Positions 16,906-25,900 of a stretch of DNA of 64,000 nucleotides are shown here, piece after piece. The translations under genes were made by a program, and so were the position numbers. The notes beneath the pieces are model-generated. The model searched no databases. It was not told where the DNA came from and was given only the letters and a program-made list of their open reading frames with translations. This DNA is from Bacteroidales bacterium (GTDB lineage: Bacteria > Bacteroidota > Bacteroidia > Bacteroidales > Muribaculaceae). Positions within the stretch are counted from its first letter, which is position 1; each line of letters opens with the position of its first letter. The DNA lies in assembly GCA_015061055.1 (NCBI GenBank), contig SUXH01000003.1:1-64000 (forward strand), in the 5' to 3' direction.

Positions 16906-19242
16906 TTGGAGAATTATTTAGAAAATCTTAATGAACAGCAGCGAATAGCTGTAGAGTATATTGATGGACCTTCTTTGGTTATAGCCGGTGCGGGTTCGGG
17001 GAAAACACGAGTTTTAACCTATAAAATTGTGCATCTATTGCAGAATGGAATAGAGCCTTATCGCATTATGGCACTTACATTTACCAATAAAGCTGCGCGA
17101 GAAATGCAAGAACGTATTGCATCTCTGATAGGAGAAGGTCTTGCATCACAACTATGGATGGGAACATTTCACTCTATTTTCTCAAAGATACTTCGTATAA
17201 ATGCTGATAGAATTGGGTTTAATCGTGATTTTACGATATACGACACCAATGATTCCAAATCGCTAATTAAGGTTATTGTGAAAGATTTGCAATTGGATGA
17301 GAAAGTGTATAACCCGTCGCATTTGCAAAGTCACATATCAAATATGAAAAATGCACTAATATCTCCTTGGGATTATGAAAATAATCGGGAATTGCGTCAA
17401 GCGGATATTAGAGCCAAACGTCCGGACACGTATGTTATATATAAAACATATTGGAATAGGTGTAGAGTTGCCGGAGCAATGGATTTTGATGATTTGCTGT
17501 TTTACACTAATATCTTATTGCGTGACAATAAAGATGTGCTTGAAAAGTATCAGGAATTTTTCAGATTCATACTTGTAGATGAGTATCAAGATACAAATTT
17601 TTCCCAACATCTTATTGTAACCCAGTTATGTAAGAAGCATAATCGACTATGTGTGGTGGGCGATGATGCGCAGAGTATTTATTCGTTTAGAGGGGCTAAT
17701 ATTACAAATATTCTTAATCTATCGCAATCCTATCCGGATTTAAAAACATTTAAACTTGAACAAAATTATCGATCAACACAAACCATTATAAGTGCGGCTA
17801 ATTCGTTGATTGAGAAAAATAAATATCAGATTAAGAAAAACGTATTTTCAAAAAGCAGTGTCGGTAATCGCATACCGGTGATTCAAGCATATTCGGATTT
17901 TGAAGAAGGATATGTAGTTGCCAATCAGATAATAGCGACTAAGGCTATACAAGGTAGCTCTTATGAGGATTTTGCAATATTGTATAGAACAAATGCACAA
18001 TCACGTGTACTTGAAGAAACATTACGTAAGCGAAATATCCCCTATCGCATTTATGGAGGCCTGTCGTTCTATCAACGCAAGGAAATAAAAGATGCTATAG
18101 CGTATTTTCGTTTGACTATTAACCCGAATGATGATGAAGCATTGCGACGTATTATAAATTTCCCAGCTCGAGGTATTGGAGATACTACAATTGGGAAAAT
18201 ACAGCAAGTAGCAATAGCGAATAATAAGAGTATGTGGGCTGTAATTACTAACCCTATTGCAAATGGGCTTTCGGTGAACTCGGGTATATTGAAAAAACTT
18301 CAAGGCTTTGTATCAATGATGAATTCATTTATTGAAAAAAATGATAATGGTGAAAATGCTTTTGAAGTTGCTCAAATGATATTACGAGATACCTCAATAT
18401 TGGCAATGGTGAGTTGCGATAAAACACCGGAGAATATAAGTAGAAAAGAAAATCTGGATGAATTGCTCAATGGTATTCAAGATTTTGTGGAAACAAAACG
18501 AGAAGCCGGAAACTTGACAGAGTCATCAATGTCGCATTTTCTTGCAGAAGTGTCGCTTGCTACCGATCAAGATGAAAATAAAGACGGTAATGGCGAAAGC
18601 GTAACATTAATGACGGTACACGCAGCGAAGGGATTGGAATTTCGAAATGTAATCATAGTTGGTGTCGAAGAAGATTTATTCCCTTCATCAATGAGTAGTG
18701 ATTCGTTGGCAGGAATAGAGGAAGAACGACGCCTATTATATGTTGCAATAACAAGAGCAAAAACAAATTGTACGATGACTTATGCATCATCTCGATATAG
18801 AAACGGGCAAACAAAATCATGTCAGATGAGCCGTTTTATTCGAGATATAGATGAAAAATATCTTTCGTTATCACAAACTTCGGCTACAATGGGTGGCAGT
18901 TTTATGCCGTATCGTAAGTCAAGTGGATGGGATTTTGAAGATTATACATCAAAGCCCGTATTTGCGAAAGAAACAAAGACTGAAAAAAATGTGCAAGAGG
19001 AAATGCCAATGCGCACAGTTGGTTCTACTCTATCTAACAATATTTCATTGGGTGATTTTGAAATACACGATATTAGTGAAATGACAGTTGGAATGGTGAT
19101 ACAGCATTCTCGATTTGGTAAAGGTGTTGTTGAAGCTCTTGATAAGTCGGGTGCAGATGCCAAAATACGTGTACATTTCACTGAATTAAATGAAACAAAG
19201 TTGTTGATGCTTCGTTTTGCTAAATTCAAAATTTTGAAGTAA
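16906..19242 (+). CDS. UvrD/PcrA/Rep-family 3'-5' DNA helicase
   Basis: A 778-residue superfamily 1A helicase. Motifs in order: Q-motif LNEQQRIAVEY, Walker A AGAGSGKT (about 28-35), motif Ia ALTFTNKAAREM, motif II VDEYQDTN, motif III GDDAQSIYSFRGA, motif IV QNYRST, motif V TVHAAKGLEF, motif VI RLLYVAITRAK. The C-terminal tail (MTVGMVIQHSRFGKGVV) is the PcrA-type Tudor-like domain. The start is TTG at 16906: an in-frame stop lies 15 nt upstream and there is no ATG before the first motif. It unwinds DNA in repair and replication restart. The SDR gene begins at the base after its stop codon. Confidence 0.95.
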   Translation: MENYLENLNEQQRIAVEYIDGPSLVIAGAGSGKTRVLTYKIVHLLQNGIEPYRIMALTFTNKAAREMQERIASLIGEGLASQLWMGTFHSIFSKILRINADRIGFNRDFTIYDTNDSKSLIKVIVKDLQLDEKVYNPSHLQSHISNMKNALISPWDYENNRELRQADIRAKRPDTYVIYKTYWNRCRVAGAMDFDDLLFYTNILLRDNKDVLEKYQEFFRFILVDEYQDTNFSQHLIVTQLCKKHNRLCVVGDDAQSIYSFRGANITNILNLSQSYPDLKTFKLEQNYRSTQTIISAANSLIEKNKYQIKKNVFSKSSVGNRIPVIQAYSDFEEGYVVANQIIATKAIQGSSYEDFAILYRTNAQSRVLEETLRKRNIPYRIYGGLSFYQRKEIKDAIAYFRLTINPNDDEALRRIINFPARGIGDTTIGKIQQVAIANNKSMWAVITNPIANGLSVNSGILKKLQGFVSMMNSFIEKNDNGENAFEVAQMILRDTSILAMVSCDKTPENISRKENLDELLNGIQDFVETKREAGNLTESSMSHFLAEVSLATDQDENKDGNGESVTLMTVHAAKGLEFRNVIIVGVEEDLFPSSMSSDSLAGIEEERRLLYVAITRAKTNCTMTYASSRYRNGQTKSCQMSRFIRDIDEKYLSLSQTSATMGGSFMPYRKSSGWDFEDYTSKPVFAKETKTEKNVQEEMPMRTVGSTLSNNISLGDFEIHDISEMTVGMVIQHSRFGKGVVEALDKSGADAKIRVHFTELNETKLLMLRFAKFKILK

Positions 19243-19974
19243 ATGAAAAGGATAATAATTGTGGGAGCATCTTCCGGAATAGGTAAGCAGGTAGCACTAA
19301 ATTACATTGCCGACGGATGGCGTGTGGGTATTGCAGCTCGTCGAGAAGATCCTTTAAAAGAATTGAAATCAAAATCTCCCGACAAAGTGGAATATGAAGT
19401 AATCGATATCACAGCCGATGATGCGCACCATCGCTTACATTCACTTATCGGGAAAGTTGGTGGTATGGACGTATATTTCCACTGCTCCGGAATAGGACAT
19501 CAAAACACAAAAATCGATATTGAAGTAGAAGTTGAAACAGTGCGCACTAATGCGCTTGGTTTCACTCGAATGGTCGATACTGCATTTAATTATTTCAAGG
19601 ATAATCATCTTAAAGGACAAATAGCTGTAGTATCATCGATCGCAGGTACAAAAGGACTTGGGGTGTCACCCTCTTATAGTGCTACGAAGCGTTATAATTA
19701 TATCTATCTCGATTGCTTGGAACAGCTTGCGCGAATGCAAAAAGTCGACATTTCATTTACCGACATTCGCCCGGGATTTGTTACAACAGCCTTACTTGAT
19801 GACGGGCAAAAATATCCTATGCAAATGACTGTGGAATATGCTGCACGCAAGATTGTAAATGCAGTAAATAAGCGCAGACGCATTGCAATTATCGATTGGA
19901 AATACTCTATTCTTGTTTTCTTTTGGCGACTTATCCCTCGTTGGCTGTGGGTGCGACTTCCGGTTCACACTTGA
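19243..19974 (+). CDS. Short-chain dehydrogenase/reductase (SDR)
   Basis: A 243-residue classical SDR. The cofactor-binding motif GASSGIG lies at residues 8-14. The NAG equivalent is not clear. The catalytic Ser is in VVSSIAG and the catalytic Tyr/Lys in SYSATKR. It presumably oxidises or reduces an alcohol/ketone with NAD(P)H; the substrate cannot be inferred. The C-terminus (ILVFFWRLIPRWLWVRLP) is hydrophobic, suggesting membrane association. It directly abuts the helicase gene and is probably co-transcribed. A stem-loop at 19990-20026 follows. Confidence 0.88.
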   Translation: MKRIIIVGASSGIGKQVALNYIADGWRVGIAARREDPLKELKSKSPDKVEYEVIDITADDAHHRLHSLIGKVGGMDVYFHCSGIGHQNTKIDIEVEVETVRTNALGFTRMVDTAFNYFKDNHLKGQIAVVSSIAGTKGLGVSPSYSATKRYNYIYLDCLEQLARMQKVDISFTDIRPGFVTTALLDDGQKYPMQMTVEYAARKIVNAVNKRRRIAIIDWKYSILVFFWRLIPRWLWVRLPVHT

Positions 19975-19989
19975 TTTAACGGTAAAATA

Positions 19990-20026
19990 AATGGTGGCGT
20001 GCCTCACACTGAAGTACGCCACCATT
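19990..20026 (-). terminator. Terminator of the cohesin-like gene cluster
   Basis: An 11-bp perfect stem (19990-20000 with 20016-20026) and a 15-nt loop lie between two convergent genes. On the minus strand the stem is followed by a T-rich run (TTTATTTTA), so it ends the leftward transcript. It may also act weakly on the rightward one. Confidence 0.65.
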
Positions 20027-20043
20027 CAATACATCACAAACTA

Positions 20044-20697
20044 TTATTTTATAATAACTTTCTGAGATTTACTTCCTTGCTTTTTAATATACACCCCTTG
20101 TGAAAGATTTTCTGTTTCTATCTTTACACCTTGCAGTGTGTAATATTCAGCATTTTCATCATCAGTAGCGATTTCTTCAATGTCGGTAATATAGTCCATT
20201 ACAGAAGCTTCGTAATCAGCCGGTTTGTATTGCACTATATTGCTGCCGTCAGTGTTGGCTCCGGTTGCAACACAATTTTTTAGTTTGATTGTGCCCGATC
20301 TGAAGTTTTTATCGGCTACAACTGTAATAATCAATATGTCACCATCATTACCTGCAAACGGATATAGCTTAGGTGACGCACATACCACTCTTACAGCACC
20401 ATCAGCTTGTAAAGCACTCTGTGGTGAGTCATGTTTTCTTGATGAAGTGCGACTACCCAAATCGATAAAATAACCTATTTCGTCACTAAGAATACTCAAC
20501 CCCTCAGGCATATAGATGTCCATTTGAATACCTGTGATATTAGACGGCTCGTTTATCATACAGATTGCAACTTCTTTTTCGTAAACGCCTTCGTCGAAGT
20601 GGAAATCATCGATATAAAACGATACTTGAGCTTTTGATGTCATTGCCATCATCATGGCAACAACACATAACGTTAATTTCAATACTTTCATTTTCAT
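20044..20697 (-). CDS. Secreted cohesin-like domain protein with T9SS-like tail
   Basis: A 217-residue protein with a signal peptide (about 1-23, ending TSKA). The region from residue 24 to about 170 has the look of a cohesin/CBM-associated beta sandwich: VAICMINEPSNITGIQMDIYMPEGL, then a strand with VVCASPKLYPFAGNDGDILIITVVADKNF. The last 45 residues (YYTLQGVKIETENLSQGVYIKK...KVIIK) resemble a T9SS type A sorting signal, which would carry it to the cell surface. It lies 22 bp downstream of the multi-cohesin/dockerin gene and is likely co-transcribed. It could be an anchor for dockerin-bearing partners; this is inference. Confidence 0.7.
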   Translation of the reverse strand: MKMKVLKLTLCVVAMMMAMTSKAQVSFYIDDFHFDEGVYEKEVAICMINEPSNITGIQMDIYMPEGLSILSDEIGYFIDLGSRTSSRKHDSPQSALQADGAVRVVCASPKLYPFAGNDGDILIITVVADKNFRSGTIKLKNCVATGANTDGSNIVQYKPADYEASVMDYITDIEEIATDDENAEYYTLQGVKIETENLSQGVYIKKQGSKSQKVIIK

Positions 20698-20719
20698 ATT
20701 CTTTTAATATTTGATTTTC

Positions 20720-22762
20720 TTAATTATTTGAGTTTAGAATGATACTGTACAGACTTACAATATCGGTTACGTTCACCTCACCATCTCCATTAAGGTCTAC
20801 AACATTTTCGTCAATACCGGTGGTATTTCCCAATATGTAGCTGTATAGTGTAACAACGTCGGTTACGTTCACTTCACCGTCACCATTAATGTCGCCAAGA
20901 ATAGGTGCTTTGACATTATATGTGAATTCGATTTGCGATGATACATTTTCTCCGTCAACACTGCTTAATACAATGTTATCTATTGTGATTTCGGTGTTGT
21001 TGAAGTTTACATTTGCCGAGTTTTCAAACGGTAAAGTGAATGCCTCACTATTGCCTTGTGCTATGGTATTTCCACCAAGAGAATAGAAAATCAAACGATA
21101 AACGCCATCATCGACAGGCTCTACCACATAAGAGAATCCGTTCATACGTTCGCCAAGTGTAAGCAAATCTTTTGATGTAGACAATTCGGGGCTCCAATGT
21201 ACATCCATTTGCACAGCCGCTATTTCAGTGTAGTTGTCAAGAGTAACCTTTAAGTCATATCCATTTTCGCTCACTTCGCCGGTGGCTGAAATGCTGTTAG
21301 GCTCGTAGATATTACCACCCACAGTAACCACTTTCATTCTGTTCAATGGATCGTTGGTATAGATATTCATCGATACCGAGTGATTCCCCTTTACTATAGG
21401 AGCATACTGCACGGTGATTTCGGTTGATTTCCAAGGTTCGATACTTATCGGCAGTTCCTCCGCTATGCTGTAACCGTCGGCAAGGAATGTCACCTTACTT
21501 ATCATCAAATCCACCTTTCCCGAATTACGGATGGTGTATTTTGAGGTTGCAATTTCTGTTACGGGGTTATCTCCCATATCAAGGGTTTTGTTTCCTGAAA
21601 ATGTAGGACTCTTGATTTCCACCGAACCCCCAGAAGTTGCCGATGTCATATTTTCGGTATTCACATTACTTAAAATCACATCTTCAGGAGATAAAGCATA
21701 CCAACCGTTAGTACCATTAAGTCGCACTTTGAATGTAGCAATCTCACCATCATCGCCGTTTATTGGTTCACTCGTTGCGCTATACATCAATAGAGTGAGT
21801 TTTCCGTTGTCAAGTGAACTCGCCACCGTATAGCCGGAAGCTCTTTCAGCAGCAACAAAGCTGTCAGCCACATATACCAATGATTCAGGTAATGTAAATA
21901 TACATTGAGCAGCCACAATAGGCTCCATATTATTCATAGTGAGCGAAATTGTCACTTCTTCGTCGCTGATTCCCGACGCACTGCCCACGTGCAGTTCATT
22001 CACCGAAAACGGGTCGGCAATAAGTGTTGCCGACTGCTTGCCATTAATGGCATTTGAGACAAAAGTTGCCGTTTCACTTATCGCACCACGCACTACAGGA
22101 GCATAAGTAATCACTACATCTTTAGTAGCACCAGCCTCGATGGTGAAAGTAGGTTCATTTGTGCTGAATTCTTTAGCTGAGAACTCCACACCGCTCACTT
22201 CAAGCGTTTCGTTACCGCTGTTTTGCAAAGTTATGGCGCGTGTGTAAGTGCTTCGAATAGGAATATGACCGTAGTCGGTAGATGTAGTAACTATAGTCAA
22301 CTCTGGCGATAATATCGTCACTGCTCCGTTTATCACGTCAACAGATAATTTATTTCCCGATTCATCGCCAAGTATAGGAGTACCACTTATGGCGTATGTA
22401 GCCGGGTCTTTTCCCAATTTCACTTTGAATGAGAAAAACTCGCTTCCGTTGCCTTTAAGCGGAGTAAGTGACACGCTATACACTACCACGCGCAACCCTT
22501 CATCGACCAAAGCTGCAGAAAAATCGTAATCGTCGGCATATTCTGCTCCCGCCACGCAAGAACCCTCCACATACTTTAATTGCTTATCGAGAGGTATCAG
22601 CATTTCACCCACGACGGCTGTGCCTTCGGTGGAGAGTGACACATTAATCGTCACTTCATCGCCCGGATGTCCCTGAGCATTAGATATAGTGAATATATTG
22701 GCTCCATTGGTGGTGAGAACCAATCCCACCACCAAGAGCAATGTTAATAATCTTTTTTTCAT
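20720..22762 (-). CDS. Multi-domain secreted protein: three cohesin-like domains, two Hydin-like domains and a C-terminal dockerin
   Basis: A 680-residue protein with a signal peptide (1-20). Domains in order by reading: cohesin-like 1 (about 22-151, with GHPGDEVTINVSLS), ASPM-SPD2-Hydin-like 1 (about 154-250), cohesin-like 2 (about 256-390), Hydin-like 2 (about 392-490), cohesin-like 3 (about 492-620), and a type I dockerin at 623-680. The dockerin has two near-identical calcium loops (DINGDGEVNVTD and DLNGDGEVNVTD), each followed by a YSxIL helix. The layout recalls a scaffold, but here both cohesin-like and dockerin modules are on one chain. No T9SS tail is visible, so it might be held at the surface by cohesin-dockerin contacts. 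Domain names are by eye. Confidence 0.8.
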   Translation of the reverse strand: MKKRLLTLLLVVGLVLTTNGANIFTISNAQGHPGDEVTINVSLSTEGTAVVGEMLIPLDKQLKYVEGSCVAGAEYADDYDFSAALVDEGLRVVVYSVSLTPLKGNGSEFFSFKVKLGKDPATYAISGTPILGDESGNKLSVDVINGAVTILSPELTIVTTSTDYGHIPIRSTYTRAITLQNSGNETLEVSGVEFSAKEFSTNEPTFTIEAGATKDVVITYAPVVRGAISETATFVSNAINGKQSATLIADPFSVNELHVGSASGISDEEVTISLTMNNMEPIVAAQCIFTLPESLVYVADSFVAAERASGYTVASSLDNGKLTLLMYSATSEPINGDDGEIATFKVRLNGTNGWYALSPEDVILSNVNTENMTSATSGGSVEIKSPTFSGNKTLDMGDNPVTEIATSKYTIRNSGKVDLMISKVTFLADGYSIAEELPISIEPWKSTEITVQYAPIVKGNHSVSMNIYTNDPLNRMKVVTVGGNIYEPNSISATGEVSENGYDLKVTLDNYTEIAAVQMDVHWSPELSTSKDLLTLGERMNGFSYVVEPVDDGVYRLIFYSLGGNTIAQGNSEAFTLPFENSANVNFNNTEITIDNIVLSSVDGENVSSQIEFTYNVKAPILGDINGDGEVNVTDVVTLYSYILGNTTGIDENVVDLNGDGEVNVTDIVSLYSIILNSNN

Positions 22763-22925
22763 TTCTTATCTTTTTAAACAAAACGCTTAAACAGCGAGCC
22801 GGTTAACATTATGGAACATCTCCGATGTTCTTTTTTTGTTTTTCCTCGCACATACCCCACGAACAATCGTGGGGTTTCTATTGCGAAACGCATTCTGCGT
22901 TTAAATACCTCGTTTTGTGTTTTTA
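22763..22925. other. Intergenic region with three hairpins
   Basis: Three perfect inverted repeats follow one another: GAACATC/GATGTTC (22814-22830, then seven T on the plus strand), CCCCACGA/TCGTGGGG (22855-22874) and AAACGC/GCGTTT (22886-22902). The first is a good plus-strand terminator by shape, but no plus-strand gene precedes it. They may be REP-like repeats or mRNA stability elements between the subtilase and the dockerin protein genes. Confidence 0.5.
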
Positions 22926-25900
22926 TTATCGTTTTACGGCTTTTGCTGTTTGCATCAAACGTCCGTCTACATAAAGCGATACAAGATATACACCGTTCGC
23001 TACATCTTTGCCTGCATTCCAAGTCCAAGAGTGGAATCCGTATTCAGCCTTTTCGGTGTGCATTGCCACAGTAGCACCTGTAACAGTGCTAACCACAATC
23101 TTCACGTCGTGAACACCGTCTTTACCCACCTTGTAAGGCACTGTAAGCACGTCGCTGAATGGGTTAGGATAAGGAAGCTCCATTTGCATAGCCTCGATAG
23201 CCCCCACACCGCTTGTGTTGCCGTCGATACCCACAACACTCTTGCCTGTGGCATCGCACAATGTAACTTCAGTGATTTCGGCATTGCCAATGCGCAATAG
23301 AGCTTGTTTGCCGGTTGCAAGAGTCTTGCCTGTCATAGAGAATGCAAAGAACAAGTAACCGTTTTCGCCCTGGTTATCGCTAATGGTTTCAAATCCGTTA
23401 AGAGCTTCAAGAGGAGTGATTTCAGCACCCTCGCCGGTCTTAAATCGGAATTGCACACCACCAAGAGCTACCGGACATTCCACATAAAGGATGCCGTCTT
23501 CTATGGTGTAGACGGCTGTGCTGTTCACACTCATTGCCGATGTGCCGGCAGGATTGCGAATGATATTTATCGTACCCACCACGTCAAGCACATTCACAGC
23601 AAGGTCGCTGTTAACGTCGGCAGCTTCAAAGATGAATGGTTGTGGGTTCTGCTTGGTCATATATGCCACTTCTGTCACCACATCGGCAACATCTACACAC
23701 ATCGAGCCGTTGGCATCACCCTTGGCTGCTGTGAGCGGAGTAGAAGCCACCACATTACTTAGGTTGTGGCTTGCAAGCGAGGTGGTCATCTGTTGGATAT
23801 AGTAGTAATAAGTTGTTCCCGGCACCACGTCATAGTCGGTAAACGATTGCTCTTGACTCTCGATAAGAGTTTTGTTGATGATTGTGGTGTCGCCTTTTAT
23901 TACAAGATGTTCTTTATAATCGCCATATTTACTATAATCTTTTTCATAGATAGAATCAACGTGCTCGGTGTAGCGAATGATGTTGTAGCCGAGAAGATCT
24001 TCAAAGTCTTCTTCATCGGTTTCCCAGGTAAGGTTCACCTTGCCAAGACCTGCTTCAGCCATAAGACCTGTACTCATAGAACCTGCCGACTGCACATTCA
24101 CATTGAAACGCATATCTTCCACCGGTATTTCAAAATATTCGTTATCTTCGGCACCAGCCACATAGATGCGGTTCACGCCGTCGGTGGCCGACTTACCTGT
24201 AATTGTGAGATAAGCTGTATAAACAAGGCTGTCGGCACTCCAAGTGCCGTCTTCGGCAATGGAGTTTTGTGTATATGGCGGACGCACACCCATAGCGATG
24301 GTTGGAGCAACTGCAGTGTTCATCGGGCGGTTGAAATATACCTCAAACTTGTGACGTCCCACACCGAGCGGTGGAAGCAGTTCATATTCATCTTGTGCAT
24401 CATAGCCGTTAACTACCACTTTCCACACTATACCATGAGCCTCAGCACTCGGGCGAGTTAGCATATTGGAAAGGTCGTAACTTCCGTTACCAATCGGATA
24501 TATAGGATGATCATAGTCTAAGACTCTCATCTCAGCAAAATCCTTTCTACCTGTACCGAGATAGTTAGGCGTTTGAGGTATATAAGATTCAATTTTACTA
24601 GAATTAAACCCTATAGCGTATTGAACTTCATGTTTTTTATAAGAATTATCAGAATAATATTGTACATTTGAAAATGCATTTGAATTGTAAATATATTCAT
24701 CTTCTCTACAGTCAGCGCCATAATCTCTATTCTTTATGAAATTTGTATGGTACAATCCATAGAGATAAGAAGAATTAGTTAAAACCCAAGTACCATCAAG
24801 ATTATATAGATTACATTTTATTAAATCCTGCTGATTCAATACGTATTTATTACTTTGAATATTTCGTAGAATACAATTATTAACGACATTATATAAATTT
24901 ATTGAAAACTCACCGGTAGAACCAGTATGATCAAACCTCAAATCTTCAAATATTACATAATTTAATTCATCATAAAAATACCATTTTTCATAAATAGCTG
25001 TAGTCAAATCTGCCATAGTAAATATAATCGGCTGTTCTGGAGTACCGGAACATACAAGAGAACCTTTTGTCGCATTAAAACCAACCTTTGACTTAAATCT
25101 TAGCACAGTTCCCGGTAAGATTGTAAGGGTTACACCTTCCGGTACAAGAAGTGTTTTAGTAACGATATAATGCACATTGGGGTAAAGAGTGGTATTTTCG
25201 GTAATCATACCGCCTATTTCCACACCGTTTTCCACTGTGATGGTGAAGTCTTGCACAAGTTCGCTGCTTATATTGTCGCAAGTGGCACGCAGACGCAACT
25301 TGATGCGACGACCATCTACGCAATCATCACTAATCTTGATTACTATAGGATTTGCGCTCTTGCCTTTGGCATAGCTTGATAAGTCGCTACCGAAATCAAC
25401 GCCATTAGCAAGGAATTGCACAAGCGAAGCATCTTCATTCTCGCCCATTTCAAGCGAAATATTGATATTTTGCGCCAAGCCCCAATCGTTGCGAAGTGTG
25501 GGGTAAATCTTGATGGTCTCTCCGGCGTCGGCACGCATATCGCCGTCACCGCCTTCGGTGTCGTTAAGTTCATTGGCAATGTTCCATAGCGTAGGTTGAC
25601 GCTTGCTGTCGTCAAGCAGGTAAGCGGCATAGATGTCAAGATTGCCGGCACTTGTGGTGGAGTGTATCAAGTCGCCAAACAGTACCTCCTTGCTTGCATA
25701 GTCCTTGCATTGTAATAGTCGGCTGATAGCACCTGCCACAAGAGGACACGCCATAGAAGTACCATTAAGAGCCTTATATTTACCACCGGGGTAAGTACTC
25801 ATCACATTCACGCCCGGTGCGGTGAGTTCGTAGTTATATTGTTGTTCTTCGCTGAAGAAATCGGAATTGAAGTAGATAGGACCATCTTCATCGTAATTGC

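Noticed and set aside
20750..20900. Near-identical short DNA repeats inside the 680-residue protein gene
   Set aside because: They are the coding sequence of the two dockerin calcium loops, not a separate repeat element.
22831..22837. Terminator for a plus-strand gene after the hairpin at 22814-22830
   Set aside because: No plus-strand gene ends upstream; the hairpin sits between two minus-strand genes.
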